From assembly GCA_950295325.1 (NCBI GenBank), contig OX485808.1, positions 42,120,527 to 42,184,526 of the forward strand: a stretch of 64,000 nucleotides of DNA. Reading direction: 5' to 3'. How positions within the stretch are numbered: the first letter of the stretch is position 1; every line of letters begins with the position of its first letter. Below are positions 38,514 through 50,441 of this stretch, piece by piece. The notes beneath the pieces were generated by a model that was not told the origin of the DNA, searched no databases, and saw only the letters and a program-made list of their open reading frames with translations. This stretch comes from Polytrichum commune. Taxonomy: Eukaryota; Streptophyta; Polytrichopsida; Polytrichales; Polytrichaceae. The translations under genes and the position numbers were made by a program.

Positions 38514-40847
38514 TCAAATGAGCTTGTTAAATTTCGCGTGAGATAACAACTCTCTGTACAAATGGTCTCGTGGATCCAAGTATCTCTCGCCTATCGGATT
38601 GTTCCTAACAAAATTGTTTACGGGCAGTCCGCTTCCGCAGAGCGCCTGGAGGTATTTACCAAGGTCTAACAAAAATCGGTCCCGGACCTTCTCGACCGTC
38701 CAGGTAGGGCAAACTATGAGGTTGGCCGTCGGGTTCAACATGTTCTTTGCGGCGCTGTCGTCCACCATGAGCGTGTTCTCGCGGGTGGGACGGACGTCGT
38801 AGGGGACGCCTATCAAGGACGGCCGCTGGTCCCAAAAAATGGGCTTCAAGACCTTGAGGTATTGGGGGGAAGCGGGGTTGTTTGGTTTTTTGACGACTTT
38901 GCCGTCCGGTGTGTACAATATTCTACAGGCTTCCTGTGCTAGGACCATGCACGGGGGCTCGATGCCCTTGAAGATGAACTCCACGACGGCATTGGTGTTC
39001 TCGGCCGTCATGGAGCTCCAAACGACCACCCACCATCGTTGTTGGGCCATCTGGAGGAAGGTCCGAAGCCACGGGCGGAGGTGAACTAGCTTGCTCTTTA
39101 TGAACGTGGGCGGGCCGTCGTAATTCGCGTCCTCGGGCTTGCAAAAGGTCACCGGGGGGGTCCTCGGGCAATGAACACATTGGACGAGGACCCCGTTCAG
39201 GTCTAACACCAGGAATCGTTTCTTCGGCCGCGGGGGCGGGGCGGGTAAAATCGGGGGCGCCGCCGCGCTGCCCTCTCTGCTCCTTGGAGAAGAGCGTCGG
39301 GGAGCCGCTACGCTATGCTCCGAGCCCTGCGGATACGATCGAGAGAAAACGGTGGGCGACTTATGTCATGCTATGTCCAAACGAAGCATTAAAGAAACGA
39401 GTGTTCTCGGTGCAAACACAAAACCATTTGATTCATTTTGGAGGGGGTGCAACAAGGGACACAAGAGAGGCAAGAGCATACAACATACATTCAAACACAG
39501 GATACAAGTATATAGGAGTAAAAAATGGCGATTATATTGTATACAATGCTCTATGTACATCTTGATTGGGGGGAGCCGCGTTGAACGATGCGTTCAAACT
39601 AGCCTACTTCTACATCTAGCAAAAATTGAAGAGACGGGCCGCCGTGATGAAGACTTCGTCGCAAGCCGGGGGGTATGTGGACGAACGAATGGTCGGGGGG
39701 AAGTGGCGAAGGGCGCGAGTGCCAGGGGGGCGACGTGTGCGTGAGTTTAGGGTAGGTAGGGGACACGACCAAGGCAAGAAGTCAAAGACCCAGGGAGTTT
39801 GGGTCGACCGACCCAAACTGAGTGGGGTCAGTGCATTACCTCGCCTTGGTCGTGCCTCGACGATGTTGATGCCGGCATCGCGTGCGTTGCCCCACCTCTG
39901 TCACCGCCGCCTCCGACGACGACGTCGGCCCCAACCTGCTCCTGCAAAGGCTGACTGTCAGGCCTTTGTCCCAACCCAACCTCCGCATGCGCATCATGCA
40001 TTGGTTCATCGACTGGGTTAGGAGTAGAGGTATCACCAGGCCCTTGCGGGCCTTCAACATCTAACATGGGCTCGTCCACCGGGGTCTGATCGGGGATGGG
40101 GTTTGGGTCGGCCGACCCAAACCCTGCTGCTTGGCGAGCGTCGCTCTGGGACGCTGCAACGTCGGCACTGTTTGGGTCGGACGACCCAAACATGTGGGGG
40201 TCGTCCCGCTGGTGTTGTGGGGGCGAGAGGATGGGAGGCCGGAGCGGCGGGGGTGCCAACGAGCTGGAAGCTCCGGGGACGCGCCAAAGGTTGGGGTCGT
40301 CCACCTGCTGGACGGGCGCGTAAGGGCGGGCGTGCGGCTGCAGCAAGTGCGCGAAGCTGAAGGACTGTTGCGGCGCCGGCCGCGGGCGGATATCCTGTGG
40401 AGGGAAGCCTGCGGGCAAGTGAGGGAATGAACTCGGGGGAGCCATCACCAATCCCTGCGCCAGCATGCCCTAGATCACTTGCGTGATCAGGTCCGCTTGG
40501 GACGGAGGTGGGGCCATCGCCCTTTGCCGCTCCTGCTCCAACAGGAGAGCCCTCAACTCCGCGACTTCGTTGCGGACCGAGGGCTCCTCGGCGGCGGCCT
40601 TTTGCAATCGGACGCGTTGCTCCTCGTCCCGGAGCATCTTCGCGTTGGCCTCCTCCTCGGTGAGGACCTCGGGTTTCACCCTCACCATCCCGGCGAACGC
40701 TGTGGGGGAGGCAGGATCCGACCTCAGCCTCTTCGCGAGCTCCATGTCGTCCTCGTCCTCGGAGCTTATGGCGATCATCTCCTCCACCGCATAGTCTATC
40801 GCAACCCTTGCTAGTTTTCCTTCACCTAGCTTGACCGCCTTTCCAAC
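38514..40847 (-). pseudogene. Gene C: FCP1/SCP-like HAD phosphatase with Pro-rich N terminus
   Basis: Exons 40847-39840 and 39326-38514 join in phase 0, about 606 codons. The first exon opens at an acceptor (GCTAG|GTTGG), so a 5' exon is missing. It encodes an acidic patch, a Glu-rich helix and a long Pro/Gln/Asp-rich region. A TAG at 40,470-40,472 interrupts it in frame (VI*GMLAQG), consistent with CAG to TAG. The second exon is the HAD domain: 'FLVLDLNGVLVQ' (motif I, normally DLDxT, here with Asn at the second Asp), 'VVVWSSMTAEN' (motif II), 'TLMVDDSAAKNM' (motif III with both Asp). This is the FCP1/NLI-interacting-factor class that dephosphorylates Ser in proteins such as the RNA polymerase II tail. 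The Asn substitution would impair phosphotransfer. The stop at 38,514 may be a lost splice donor, given exons D. Confidence 0.65.
39796..40191. repeat. Inner palindromes in gene C (three copies)
   Basis: Copies at 39,796-39,819 (core AC, in the intron just after the donor), 40,100-40,123 (core GC) and 40,170-40,191 (core GA). The last two lie in the coding exon and are read in frame, each adding FGS(S/A)DPN to the protein. Because the sequence is palindromic the same heptapeptide would be read from either strand. Confidence 0.85.
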
Positions 40848-41669
40848 CTAGCAAGTGCCACGAGCGCTAACCTGCACATCCCACGCACATGCATGGTTAG
40901 CTCCCAAAACCGCGGACCTTCAAGCTCATGGCTAGGTCACCAAACCCTCCTACACATGCATTCGGGACTCTCCCCTTCGTAGGAAGCCAATGGCTAAGGT
41001 GGACTTCCATCCATGGAAGTCCACTCTTGAGTTGATCATCGTGTTGCCAAAACAACACTACAACTACCCGGAGCACATTGCCAAGTATGCTCCGGGGGGG
41101 TCGGTCGGCTAAGCCGCCTCACCCATATAAGCCTCTAGGACTTTGGGCGGGGCCCCTACCCCACCATCAAGTATCCTTTTGTCTCTCTACAAGGGTTGGG
41201 GCCAAGTGGACATTTTCCCTTAGCCGCTGGGGCTAGAACCTCCCAGCAGCTTCGGACCACCATAACTTCTACATATGATGTCTGATGCTCTCAAGCGACC
41301 ACTCTATCGTCATCTACTCTTTGCGTAGATGCCGATGGACTCCTCACCTGCCCCATTCGGGCAAGTATTGAGGAAGTTATGGCTCCTCAAACCTTGGCAG
41401 TCCCGGGCACCACTCCCAGGTCACTGCTGTCCCAGGGTGCTGTCCCGGGACAGCGCCCCACTCAAATGGCCATATCTCCTAGCTAGCACCTCCGATTGAG
41501 GTGTTCCTTAGCATTCTAGAATTCCACGGCCATAAGCTACTCGTAACTTATGGCCTTACCCTCATGACTCTTAGTCCTCGTGGGTGAGAGGCGTTCTTAA
41601 CGCCCGGGGCCCTCACCCACACTAAGAGTACTTGGGCCCTCTCACCAATGGCGCCACAAGTCCCGGGTG
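40848..41669. other. Stretch between genes C and A, possibly an inserted LTR-like sequence
   Basis: G+C-rich, with no frame and no palindromes. Phrases such as 'ccataacttctacatatgatg' and several inverted GGGAC/GTCCC motifs (about 41,400-41,460) resemble LTR sequence, and a 'catataagcc' box lies near 41,130. No paired repeat or target duplication was established. It may simply be the 3' end of gene A plus the missing 5' part of gene C. Confidence 0.3.
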
Positions 41670-44600
41670 TCACTCCGGGGTCCCCCTTGTGCCCATGGTG
41701 TTGCGGGCACTCCTCATGGAGAGGTGCGCGACATAGTCGCTGTATAATTTCTTCCCCTTCAGCATTCGCCGCTCCCTGAAGGTGGCCGTCGCGTCCCTCG
41801 AATACATGTCCTTCGCGTCGGCCACCGTGAGGACGGGCACTAGCTTGCTCTGCGGCGTGGCAGCTCGCATGGCCTTCTTCCGCTGAGGGGCCTCGGATTC
41901 TTGAGTGAATCCTGTTGCCCCTTCCTCGACCTCCCCCTCCACTTTCTCTGCTTCCTCCTCATCCTCCTCTTCCTCCCCCTCCTCCGCAACCTTGCCACCT
42001 GCTCCCATAGACGGATTGCCCGGATGCAACCCGATGAGCGGCTCTGGCAATTGAACGGGGGCGCGCATGGCGAATTCACCCGGGTTTATTCGCCTTGCCA
42101 TATCCAAAGGATTCTCGCCCCCCTCGACGATCTTTTCGACGTAGGATCCGGGTATCCAGTCGAGGATGTCCATTCTCTTCGCCAGCGCCTTCTGGGTCCT
42201 GTAGAATTGAACATCGGTATCCTCCACATAGGAGTAGATGTTCAACCCAGATATCTGTACAATCCAAATCAATAGTATTAGTATCACAAATGAAGAATAA
42301 GCAAAAATGACACCCAAAAAACAATAATAGTTAGTTTGGGTCGCTCGACCCAAACTGTGCATGCCCATAGTTTGGGTTGCTCGACCCAAACCAGGCATAT
42401 ACATCCACTAGGTTAGTTTCTTACCATTGTTGCAAAAACCGGTTTGGAGCCCCCGAAGACGTTGAAGATGAAGTCCCCCCTCTTCGTGAGGGTCCTCATC
42501 ATCCGCAGGTAAAAATCCATCCGCAGCTCATCCGCGGGGTAGTTGGCGTACTTTGCCTCGTCGTACAAGCTTCTGCTGGTACCCAACCCTTCTGGGACTT
42601 GGAAAAGCTTTTCCATCCGGGCTATAGGATGGTTTGGCACCTTCAGCAGCTCAGCTTTGTACACGAAGTACAAGCACAGCACACAGACTATCTTCGTCTT
42701 CTTGTCTTTCAATGAGCTGTACGCCCCCTCCGCCGGTGCAGCAACGTAATGAGATTTTGAGACGGCGTACTCTGGTTGCAATTTACGCACGATCTCGTAC
42801 ACCTGCTCCGCCCTCCTGTCCTCGACAATCCACAACCAGACGTCGACCTCCCTGAATTTTGGGCTGGCGTAGTCCACGAACTTGGTGAAGAACGGCTCGT
42901 AAAACGGGGTGCTCATTGTCCCCTCGAATGACGCTCCAGGAATGTTCCTGAAGTCTATCATTCCGAAGGGGAAGCGGTCCCCGGCTGCAGTCCTGATCGC
43001 CTTCCTAGCATCAGAGCCCGGCCAACCTTGGATCTTTAGAGGCTCGAGGGAGACCAAGTTGAAGTGAGCTTCGCCCTCGAAGCTGACGATCTTCTTCTCC
43101 TTTATAAAGTTGGAGAAGGCACGCGCGGAGTGTTCGGGAAGCGCCCGGTTCCTCCCACCCTTCACGAACTTGGACCTGAGGAAGTCGTCTCCCGCCTCCC
43201 TCATGAGTGCCGCCATGGACGCACTGGTGAACTTGTACTCGGCTTTGAATGCCCTCCAGTGCGCCTCGTCAACCTCTCCGTCCACGATGAGCTTCTTCTC
43301 GGGCACCAGCTTGTGCAGCTCTTGGACGATGGTCGTCTTCTTCTTCCTGTTCTCCGTCCATTCCTTCAAGGTGTAGCATGAAGGGACGAAGATCTTAGGC
43401 TTCGTGAAGACGATCTTCGGGTGAACCCAACATCTCTTCGCCGTCGGCTGCATGTGGAGGATGTGGGACGCCGCCTTTCCCACCTCTGTCTCCGAGAGAC
43501 CTTGAAGAGCTCTGAAGAACTCCCTCACCAGTGGCTTCATTTGCTTGAAGCGCGTAGTCTGGTTGTACAGAATGCCGGTGTCGGGATCGATGAGGTCTCC
43601 CGTCTCGTGTTTTTCGAAGACAGTCTTCCATTTTGTCCACACGGAGTCGGACGCTGTGATCAAGTAGATTTCTCCTCTTAGCTCGTTATATTTTTTTTGC
43701 TTGTGGCTAGCGTTGTCAATAGAGGAGAATTTATTGATCATCTGGTATTTGAAGTCCTGTACATGAAGTCAAGAACATATGTTAGAGAACACATCATGAA
43801 AAAAATGGAACAGCAGTTTGGGTCGATCGATCCAAACTTGCGAAGAAAATAAAACAATACAAGAGTTTGGGTCGATCGACCCAAACTTACTCACCTCCCA
43901 TTTTGGGTTCTTGTCTTTTGCATTCTCCCTTTCCTTGGGAGGCCTGCCATAGAACTCCCACACATCCCTCGAGGCCATTATATTCCTAATCCAGGATGCC
44001 TGATACGCCCTCTTTTTATTCCCCATGTTGAAAAACCTGGAGATGTCACTGAGGACGGTCTCGTTGTCCGACCAAACCACCAGTGCCTTCCATACCTTCA
44101 GCTTCTCCTTCTGGTTGTTGGGGTCGTCCCATTCAGTCATCAGCTGGATTTTTTTGGAGGCCTCGACACTGTGCTGGCCATCAATCAGCCAGAAATCTCC
44201 TTTAGAAATCACCGGCCACATATCAGCCGTAGGCATTCTTTTTAGCCCCTGGGGCATCACGACAATTATCTGCCTGTCATCCTTGAACTGCCTGCCCAAG
44301 ATTTGAGCGACCATCCAGTCGACATAGGCATCCTCCTTGGCTCGGACACACTTTTCAGGTGGCGCAAGGTGGCATTGTGCAATGTTCACCTCGAACTTGA
44401 AGTCCCTGCCCATGAAGAAGCAATGGAGGCATTTCGTCTCAAAATTGTCGTTGATTTTCTGAATTTCCCTAGCATCAACCTCTTGGCCAGGCTTGGGCAT
44501 CCGCAACTCTGGCGAAACTGGCTCGGTAGTCATGACTGATGACTCCCTTGCCCTTTTCGACGGGGTCGTCTGCCGGCTTCCTGAAGGAGTTGGCGTCTCG

Positions 44601-45203
44601 CTGTCAGCCGGAGTCGAGGTAGTGCTCAGTCTTCTAGAATCTGTTGGAACCGCCAGCGGAATCCTCACAGATTGGGGTCTGGAGGAACCTGCTCCTTCTT
44701 CTGTCTTGGCCTTCCTCCTTTGGTTTGCTTTGCAACGCTTTATTCAAAACCGTGATCGCTTGTTTCAGTTTTGTGAACCTGCTAGCGACCTTGGTGTTCG
44801 ATACAGTGCCATCTATGAAGATGGTCTCCGGTTTTATTATCTCCGGGTCAACACACGTCTCCTTGGTGTATAGGGGGTCGAAAGCCTCGGAGAATTGGTG
44901 CATGAACATATGCACGTTCTGCACTGCAGAGTTCTCTAGAATAACGTCAACGTGCTCCCCGAGAGCTTGGACGGAAGCAACCTCCCATCCCGTCAGCGTT
45001 GCCCAGGTGTGTTGCTCGTGGGTCCCCACTTTCACCACGAACAAGAGCTTGTACTGGGAGGCTTTCACAACCTGAACGGACCACGCAAGAACGATCCCGT
45101 CCTTTGGGACGTATGAGTCATCCTGTGGAGTTTCGTACTCCTCCCAAAGGTGGTCTGGGGCGAGCATGAACCACCTCTCTCCAGGTCTCTTTTTAGTGGC
45201 CAT
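41670..45203 (-). CDS. Gene A: ParB-like + beta-class DNA methyltransferase-like protein, inner element
   Basis: Exons 45203-43895, 43756-42425 and 42254-41670, about 1,075 residues. The ATG lies directly behind a TTACAG acceptor, so a 5' UTR intron precedes it. A one-base frameshift lies between about 44,634 and 44,746. After an unassigned N-terminal part (WFMLAPDHLWEEYETP), the ParB-like region reads 'IAQCHLAPPEKCVRAKED' and, 55 residues on, 'GDFWLIDGQHSVEASKKI', the DGQHR type of ParB signature with Arg replaced by Ser. The second exon has 'FPFGMIDFRNIPG' at the place of motif IV (DPPY lost). It ends in 'GDFIFNVFGGSKPVFATM', continued after the intron by 'GLNIYSYVEDTDVQFYRTQK', the motif I strand, loop and acidic cofactor residue of beta-class methyltransferases. 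The tail is acidic, then basic. Motif I survives better than motif IV, so binding of DNA or cofactor without methylation is plausible (inference). Confidence 0.6.
42333..42391. repeat. Inner palindromes in gene A intron 2 (two copies)
   Basis: 42,333-42,356 (core CT, perfect arms) and 42,370-42,391 (core CT, one arm base changed to TTG). Both are inside the 170-bp intron 42,255-42,424. Confidence 0.85.
43815..43887. repeat. Inner palindromes in gene A intron 1 (two copies)
   Basis: 43,815-43,838 (core AT, one arm mismatch) and 43,864-43,887 (core AT, perfect) take up a third of the 138-bp intron 43,757-43,894. The second starts a few bases behind the splice donor. Confidence 0.85.
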
Positions 45204-45228
45204 CTGTAAGTCCAGAAACAAAATTGTT

Positions 45229-45681
45229 AGTTTAGGTCAATCGACCCAAATTTTTTCAACTTGGATTGAACATCAATGCGAATTGAAGGGTGCTCTACTG
45301 GCCATCATGAATAGGTTTGGGTCGACCGACCCAAACCCAAGCCTCGAATAGCCTAATCGTATAAGAATTATTGGTAGAGTTCGGGTCTTAAGAATATGAA
45401 TATATTGAATATTGTGTAGTGGTCAAATTATCCAACAGGAGAGCAATTTTTGGTGACCTTCTAGGGCCGCGCTGGACGTATGTGGACATGCCAACAAATA
45501 TCAGACGATTTCAAATTATAGCCATTTGAATATAATTTCTTGTTGATGGTGGGAAGGATGTTTATTTTGGGATATTGGATTTGTAGGTTGCAGAGTTTGG
45601 GTCGTTCGACCCAAACCACGTGCAGAGTTTGGGTCGAGCGACCCAAACCAGCTGCAGAGTTTGGGTCGCTCGACCCAAACT
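45229..45681. repeat. Inner palindromes upstream of gene A (five copies)
   Basis: 45,229-45,252 (decayed arms), 45,314-45,337 (core AC), 45,594-45,617 (core TT), 45,626-45,649 (core AG), 45,658-45,681 (core CT). The last three are spaced exactly 32 bp apart. They lie in the presumed 5' UTR intron. Arms are kept while the two central bases differ at each site. Confidence 0.85.
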
Positions 45682-46583
45682 AGCTGCCCAGTTAATTCTT
45701 TATGGGTTTGGGGTTTAATATAGAGGTTTCGGGCGTCTACCGAAACCGTAGTGTTTCAATATTCATACATAATGTCTTACGCTGCATATACAATGCTTAT
45801 GCATTGTATATGCATGAAGACCCTAAAGGATATGAAGCATGTTATGTTGAGTGAAATTAGTTACCTTGATGCAAGCTCTGCCAATCTGATGTTGTTTTGC
45901 CAATAGGTTTTGCCAATCTGATTCTTAGAATCAGATTACACCTGAACACTCAGATATCACTGACACTCACTAAAATTCCTCTCACTGGATTTCATAAACA
46001 ACTCACACACACTCTTAATCTCAGATGCACTCAATAGTTTGTTTTTGCAACAACCTGATCCTTCCAACAAAACCCTAAGCAGTCTGAAATCACTCAAATA
46101 ACTTAAGAACAAAAACACACTTCAAAACAACAAAAACACTCTGAAATCACTACAAGCGCGCACTTTAATACAAAAACACACTCCTAACCAACAAACACAC
46201 TCTGAAATCACTCAATGGTCGTATTTTTAAACAAACAACACTCCTAAACAACAAACACACTCAATGCGGATACTTTTACACACAAACACACTCAATCACT
46301 CAATGCGGATACTTTTACACAAAAACACTACCCTGAACAATAAACACACACTACAATCACTCCTAAACCCTCACAAGAAGAAGAGAGAATGAGAGAATGA
46401 AGGTGAGACAATGCAAGAAGGAGAATGAAGGTGAGACAATGCAAGAAGGAGAGAATGGGAAAGGAAGGTGAGACGGAGCTGAAAGGTTGGGGCTAGGCGG
46501 AGGCGCCGCTTCAAGGGAGGCGACGCTTCACGACAAGGAGTCAGAAACGAGGGAGAGAAAGGAGGGAGCTTGGCGCGGAGGGA

Positions 46584-46591
46584 TATTTATA
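46584..46591 (-). promoter_or_regulatory. Putative TATA box of gene A
   Basis: TATAAATA on the minus strand, followed by a CT-rich stretch suited to a 5' UTR, about 1.35 kb before the gene A start codon. This implies a leader with at least one intron. No experimental support. Confidence 0.35.
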
Positions 46592-46829
46592 GAGTTAGAG
46601 GGGTCGCCATGGGACCCAATCTGGGCCATGGGAGCGCCCCGAGCCCATCTACGGCTCACAAGCCTCGCGGGCAGCCACCCTGCCAGGTGTCAACACCTTA
46701 TTGGTGATGGTGGCTACCCGAGGCTTCTGGGGTGCACACCTGGCGCCTAGCGGCCACCCGGCCTCCTGCCCGCCGAAGCCCGGCCCCGGCCTTCTAAGCC
46801 GCTATCTATATAGGCTTAGCCCAAAAATC

Positions 46830-49390
46830 GAAAAGCAACATAGCCTAAGGTATTGCACAAAATTAACACCATCACCAACTCTGATTTTAATGGTGTTCAA
46901 TTCAATGGTCCTGCGTTGGAATTGCTTACATCATAGAATGAATCCATTATTTGTTTTAGTATTTGAATATTGTAGTCATATGGAGTAAGATGAGAGCGAT
47001 ACAAAGTCTAAGAGGAGTGTTTCATAAGTATATTGCAATCCTCAAATGCAATTGCACGGTGCAACAATTAAAATATGGTGACAATTTACATGGTCAAGGG
47101 TTTAGTGCTCTCTATTGTAATTTCTATAACCCAAGTTCGTAGAAGATAAGGCTCTAGCCTACAATGGATATTACCCACCCAAGTAGCATTAAATTCAACA
47201 TTTATATCAGTACATAGAAGTTGACATTTGAAGTACATGGGAGATACACAAAGATTACAAATTTATCTACTGCAACCCCATGGAGTTCAACATCATATGA
47301 AGCCATGTAAGCATTAAGCTTGATGTTCGATGATCCCTCCAACCTAAACCCTAAACCCTAAACCCTAAACACCGCAAGCCTTAAATGAATGGCACATAAG
47401 GTTAAATGACAGGGCCTTAGTGCTTGTAGTTTCCAATACAAATGTATATTGTCTTGACAACATCCTAATCATATGTGCTCACGATCATGTCAACCAATAT
47501 TAAGTTATAACAATGTCTGTCTAAAAAGAAGAGTATAATAACTTGATTATAGTATATATGATCTTCATACTAGATTTCAAATGGACTTCATGATAGTTTC
47601 AAACATCCTTGAAAGAGTGAACTAAAAAGTCCTATTCGTGATGGAATTCCCATTAATGCCTTTCACATAGGTTATCCATTGCCACACTTGTATGTTGGAC
47701 AATGGATCAACGTTGTGTGCACACATTACAAACGTCACATGTTCTTTTAAAGCTTATCTCATTTTATTGTTGCAAATTGAAAGTTGGCCAATTTATTCAA
47801 ATTTGTCATGAGATCAATTCCTTGTTTTCAATGTATAAGTCCTCATGTGAAAGTCTTCATAACGACATAAACTGTAATTGTATTTGGTGGCTTCAGCTAT
47901 ATGAAGTTTCATAATGTTGCCACATATATTGTCAAGATATTATTTGAAATAAACCATAATATTTGAGTCCAAGTAGAGTAATATCCTGGAAGTACATAAT
48001 TTAATTTGTATGCAATGCATCAATGTGAAGTTGTGGAGGATGGGTTCTCAAAATCAGTTATCAAATATCATTTTCTTCCCAATGGTGCATGTCATAGGCA
48101 CATAAAATGAGACAGTCTACCCCCATCAACAATAATTTTAATTTTTTTGACAAATATTGTTATAGGATATTGGAAGATATATTGGAGATCTTTCTTTATC
48201 ATTTTTTTTCCATATCCTTACTAACACTATATTCAAACATGTAACTTCAACATATTACCATAGATAATATTGAGTGTTTGAGTTTACAATGTTTGATGTT
48301 ACTTACTTTCATAGTGGTATTAGTATTGAGTAGATGCGTTCGTATTTAGTGTATCAAACTCTAAATATGTTATTTATTGTAGGGACATTTTTTTGACAGG
48401 TCAAATCACAAATAACTTAAGTTACAAAACCCAACTACACAAAATATGATATCTAGTGTTTGATACCCTATATACAAGCGCATGCACTAAATATCAATAA
48501 CCATATGAAAGTCAGTGACATAAAATGTAAACTCTCACAATAAGTATCATCTATGGTAATATGTGGAATTTACATGTTTGCAATTAGTGTTAGGAAGGAT
48601 GTGAAAAGAAAAAATATACGTGAAAGTAGAAGGTAAGCGACACATTTATGTGTAACAGTAATTGTCAAAGATTTAAAAATTAATGTTGAGCATAGTAGGG
48701 TGGTAACAACACTAAATATAATGAAACACACACCCCATATTTTGTGTAGTTATTTCATCACGGAATTAGCAATGTCATTTGATGGTTGGCGCCACGAAGA
48801 GCCACGAAGGCCACACATTAGTAAACTTGAAGTGAACTTCAAGATGGATTCAAATATCATTAACAAATTGAACTAAAAAGCGACATTGGTAGTTAGTATC
48901 CCTTTAACAACGTCCACATACGTTCCTCATTGGCACACTTGCATGCGAGATAATAGAGCAATGTTCTAGGGTTTAGGGTTTAGGGGAGACAAATAAATAA
49001 TTTTATTCATCACGACAATGGCCTCAAGCCTTGGAAACCCTTTCATAATTGCAGCCTCCAAATGGCCCAAACCCCACCTAAATAGGTTTACACTTGAAAG
49101 CATTGAATGGAGTTAAAATATTTGTTAAAATATACCGTCATGACACTTGAAAAAATTAATGTGGCCGCCACCCTTCCTCCCAACGGCGTATGTCATATCC
49201 ACACAAGACCAAAAAAAATAAAATAAAATATCATAGACTAAGTCATATGACGGCTGGGGTATCAGAGGGGCATTGAAAGATGCGCATTTTCTACTATAAA
49301 AAAAAAATGGGGAATTATGTCAGGAGGTTTGAAATAACCTCTGTAGGAGAACAAGGCGGGAAAGGCATCCAATGAGGAAGTCCGAGAAAC
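46830..49390. other. AT-rich insertion between the gene A and gene E promoters
   Basis: No coding sequence. It contains two opposite copies of the TTTAGTGT MITE family (about 48,233-48,440 and 48,432-48,752). A diverged direct duplication (about 47,577-48,110 and 48,820-49,210) shares 'gaactaaaaag' and 'cacacttg.atg'. Short telomere-like tracts lie at both sides. It has no palindromes of either family, unlike its flanks, so it probably inserted later into the element. Confidence 0.45.
47342..47370. repeat. Interstitial telomere-type repeat (CCCTAAA)
   Basis: Just over three units of CCCTAAA. A shorter inverted tract of TTTAGGG occurs at about 48,966-48,986. Both match the plant telomere repeat. 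Confidence 0.85.
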
Positions 49391-49402
49391 GGAGGTGGAT
49401 AG

Positions 49403-49409
49403 TATAAAG
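49403..49409 (+). promoter_or_regulatory. Putative TATA box of gene E
   Basis: TATAAAG followed about 30 bp later by a pyrimidine-rich stretch (TCCTTTTTTGCTCTTCTCC) fitting a transcription start. It lies 1 kb before the first coding ATG, with the palindrome cluster and an acceptor (TGTGTGTAG at 50,436) in between, suggesting a 5' UTR intron. Confidence 0.4.
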
Positions 49410-49671
49410 GGACGCACCCCCCAAAAGTCTGTCCTTTTTTGCTCTTCTCCCACTCTTGAATTCGTAGAGAGAACTCTTAGTCGGAGCTATACTTCAAGGT
49501 TCGTGCATGCTGCCGTTCATTAGCACTTATCCACAGCATGCAAGTTCATGAGCACCTACCCACAGCATGGAAGCCCACCGTGAACTTTGCAATGAGCTCA
49601 AAAACAACACATTTCGGATTATCCGCCGCATTATCCGCCGGATTTTGAGGGTTTTAGCGTGACTCTTATCA

Positions 49672-50290
49672 GGTTTGGGTCGGTCGACCCAAACCCCTCC
49701 GCTACTGTGGGCGGGTTTCAGCCTGACCCTGATCAGGTTTGGGTCGGTCGACCCAAACCCCTCCACTAGTGTGGGCGGGTTTCAGCCTGATCCAAACCTA
49801 TCCCCTCGTGAGGCAAGTACTAGAGTGGACAAGGAGCCCATCCTGGCCCTCAAGGTTTGGGTCGGTCGACCCAAACCCACCCCCACGTGAGGCAGGTACT
49901 AGGGTGGACTTTGAGCCCTTCCTGCCCTATAAGGTTTGGGTCGGTCGACCCAAACCTTATCCCACAGTGGGCATGTACTAGGTTTGACACATCCCATTGC
50001 CCTTACATAATTTGGGACGGTCTACCCAATCCATCCCCACTGTGTGGGTGCTCTCTGTTATGAGCCTGAACCCATCTTGCGAAAAGGTTTGGGTCGGTCG
50101 ACCCAATTTATCCCCACTGTTTGGATGGAGTCTGGATGACCATGATCCCATCGTGCCACAAGGTTTGGGTAGGTCGACCCAAACCCAAACCCACCGTGCC
50201 ACAAGGTTTGGGTAGGTCGACCCAAACCCAAACCCACCGTGTGGATGGGCTCTAAATGATAGTGTGTCCACTGGCCAACCCAAACCTTTA
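49672..50290. repeat. Inner palindrome cluster upstream of gene E (eight copies)
   Basis: Copies start at 49,672, 49,736, 49,854, 49,933, 50,009 (decayed), 50,086 (right arm decayed), 50,162 and 50,205. The core is GT in all good copies. They sit in a semi-regular repeat of 45-119 bp (mostly 61-79) whose spacers share 'gtgggcgggtttcagcctga' or 'ccacaag'. A half-site follows near 50,277. The cluster lies in the presumed leader intron of gene E. Confidence 0.9.
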
Positions 50291-50441
50291 CAAAGCCAAT
50301 GGCATAGCATTCATATGAACATGTATGAACACTGTGTATTTGCAATATTGTATATATAAAAAATGGTTTTTGTATTATTCGATTGGAACCTACAATTTTG
50401 TGGTTTCTTGATAAGGTTCAATGTTCATGTGTGTAGGCAGA

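Noticed and set aside
40847-41670. Genes A and C as one fused gene
   Set aside because: Gene A ends in a stop with no usable donor near its end, and 0.8 kb of sequence without coding features lies between them.
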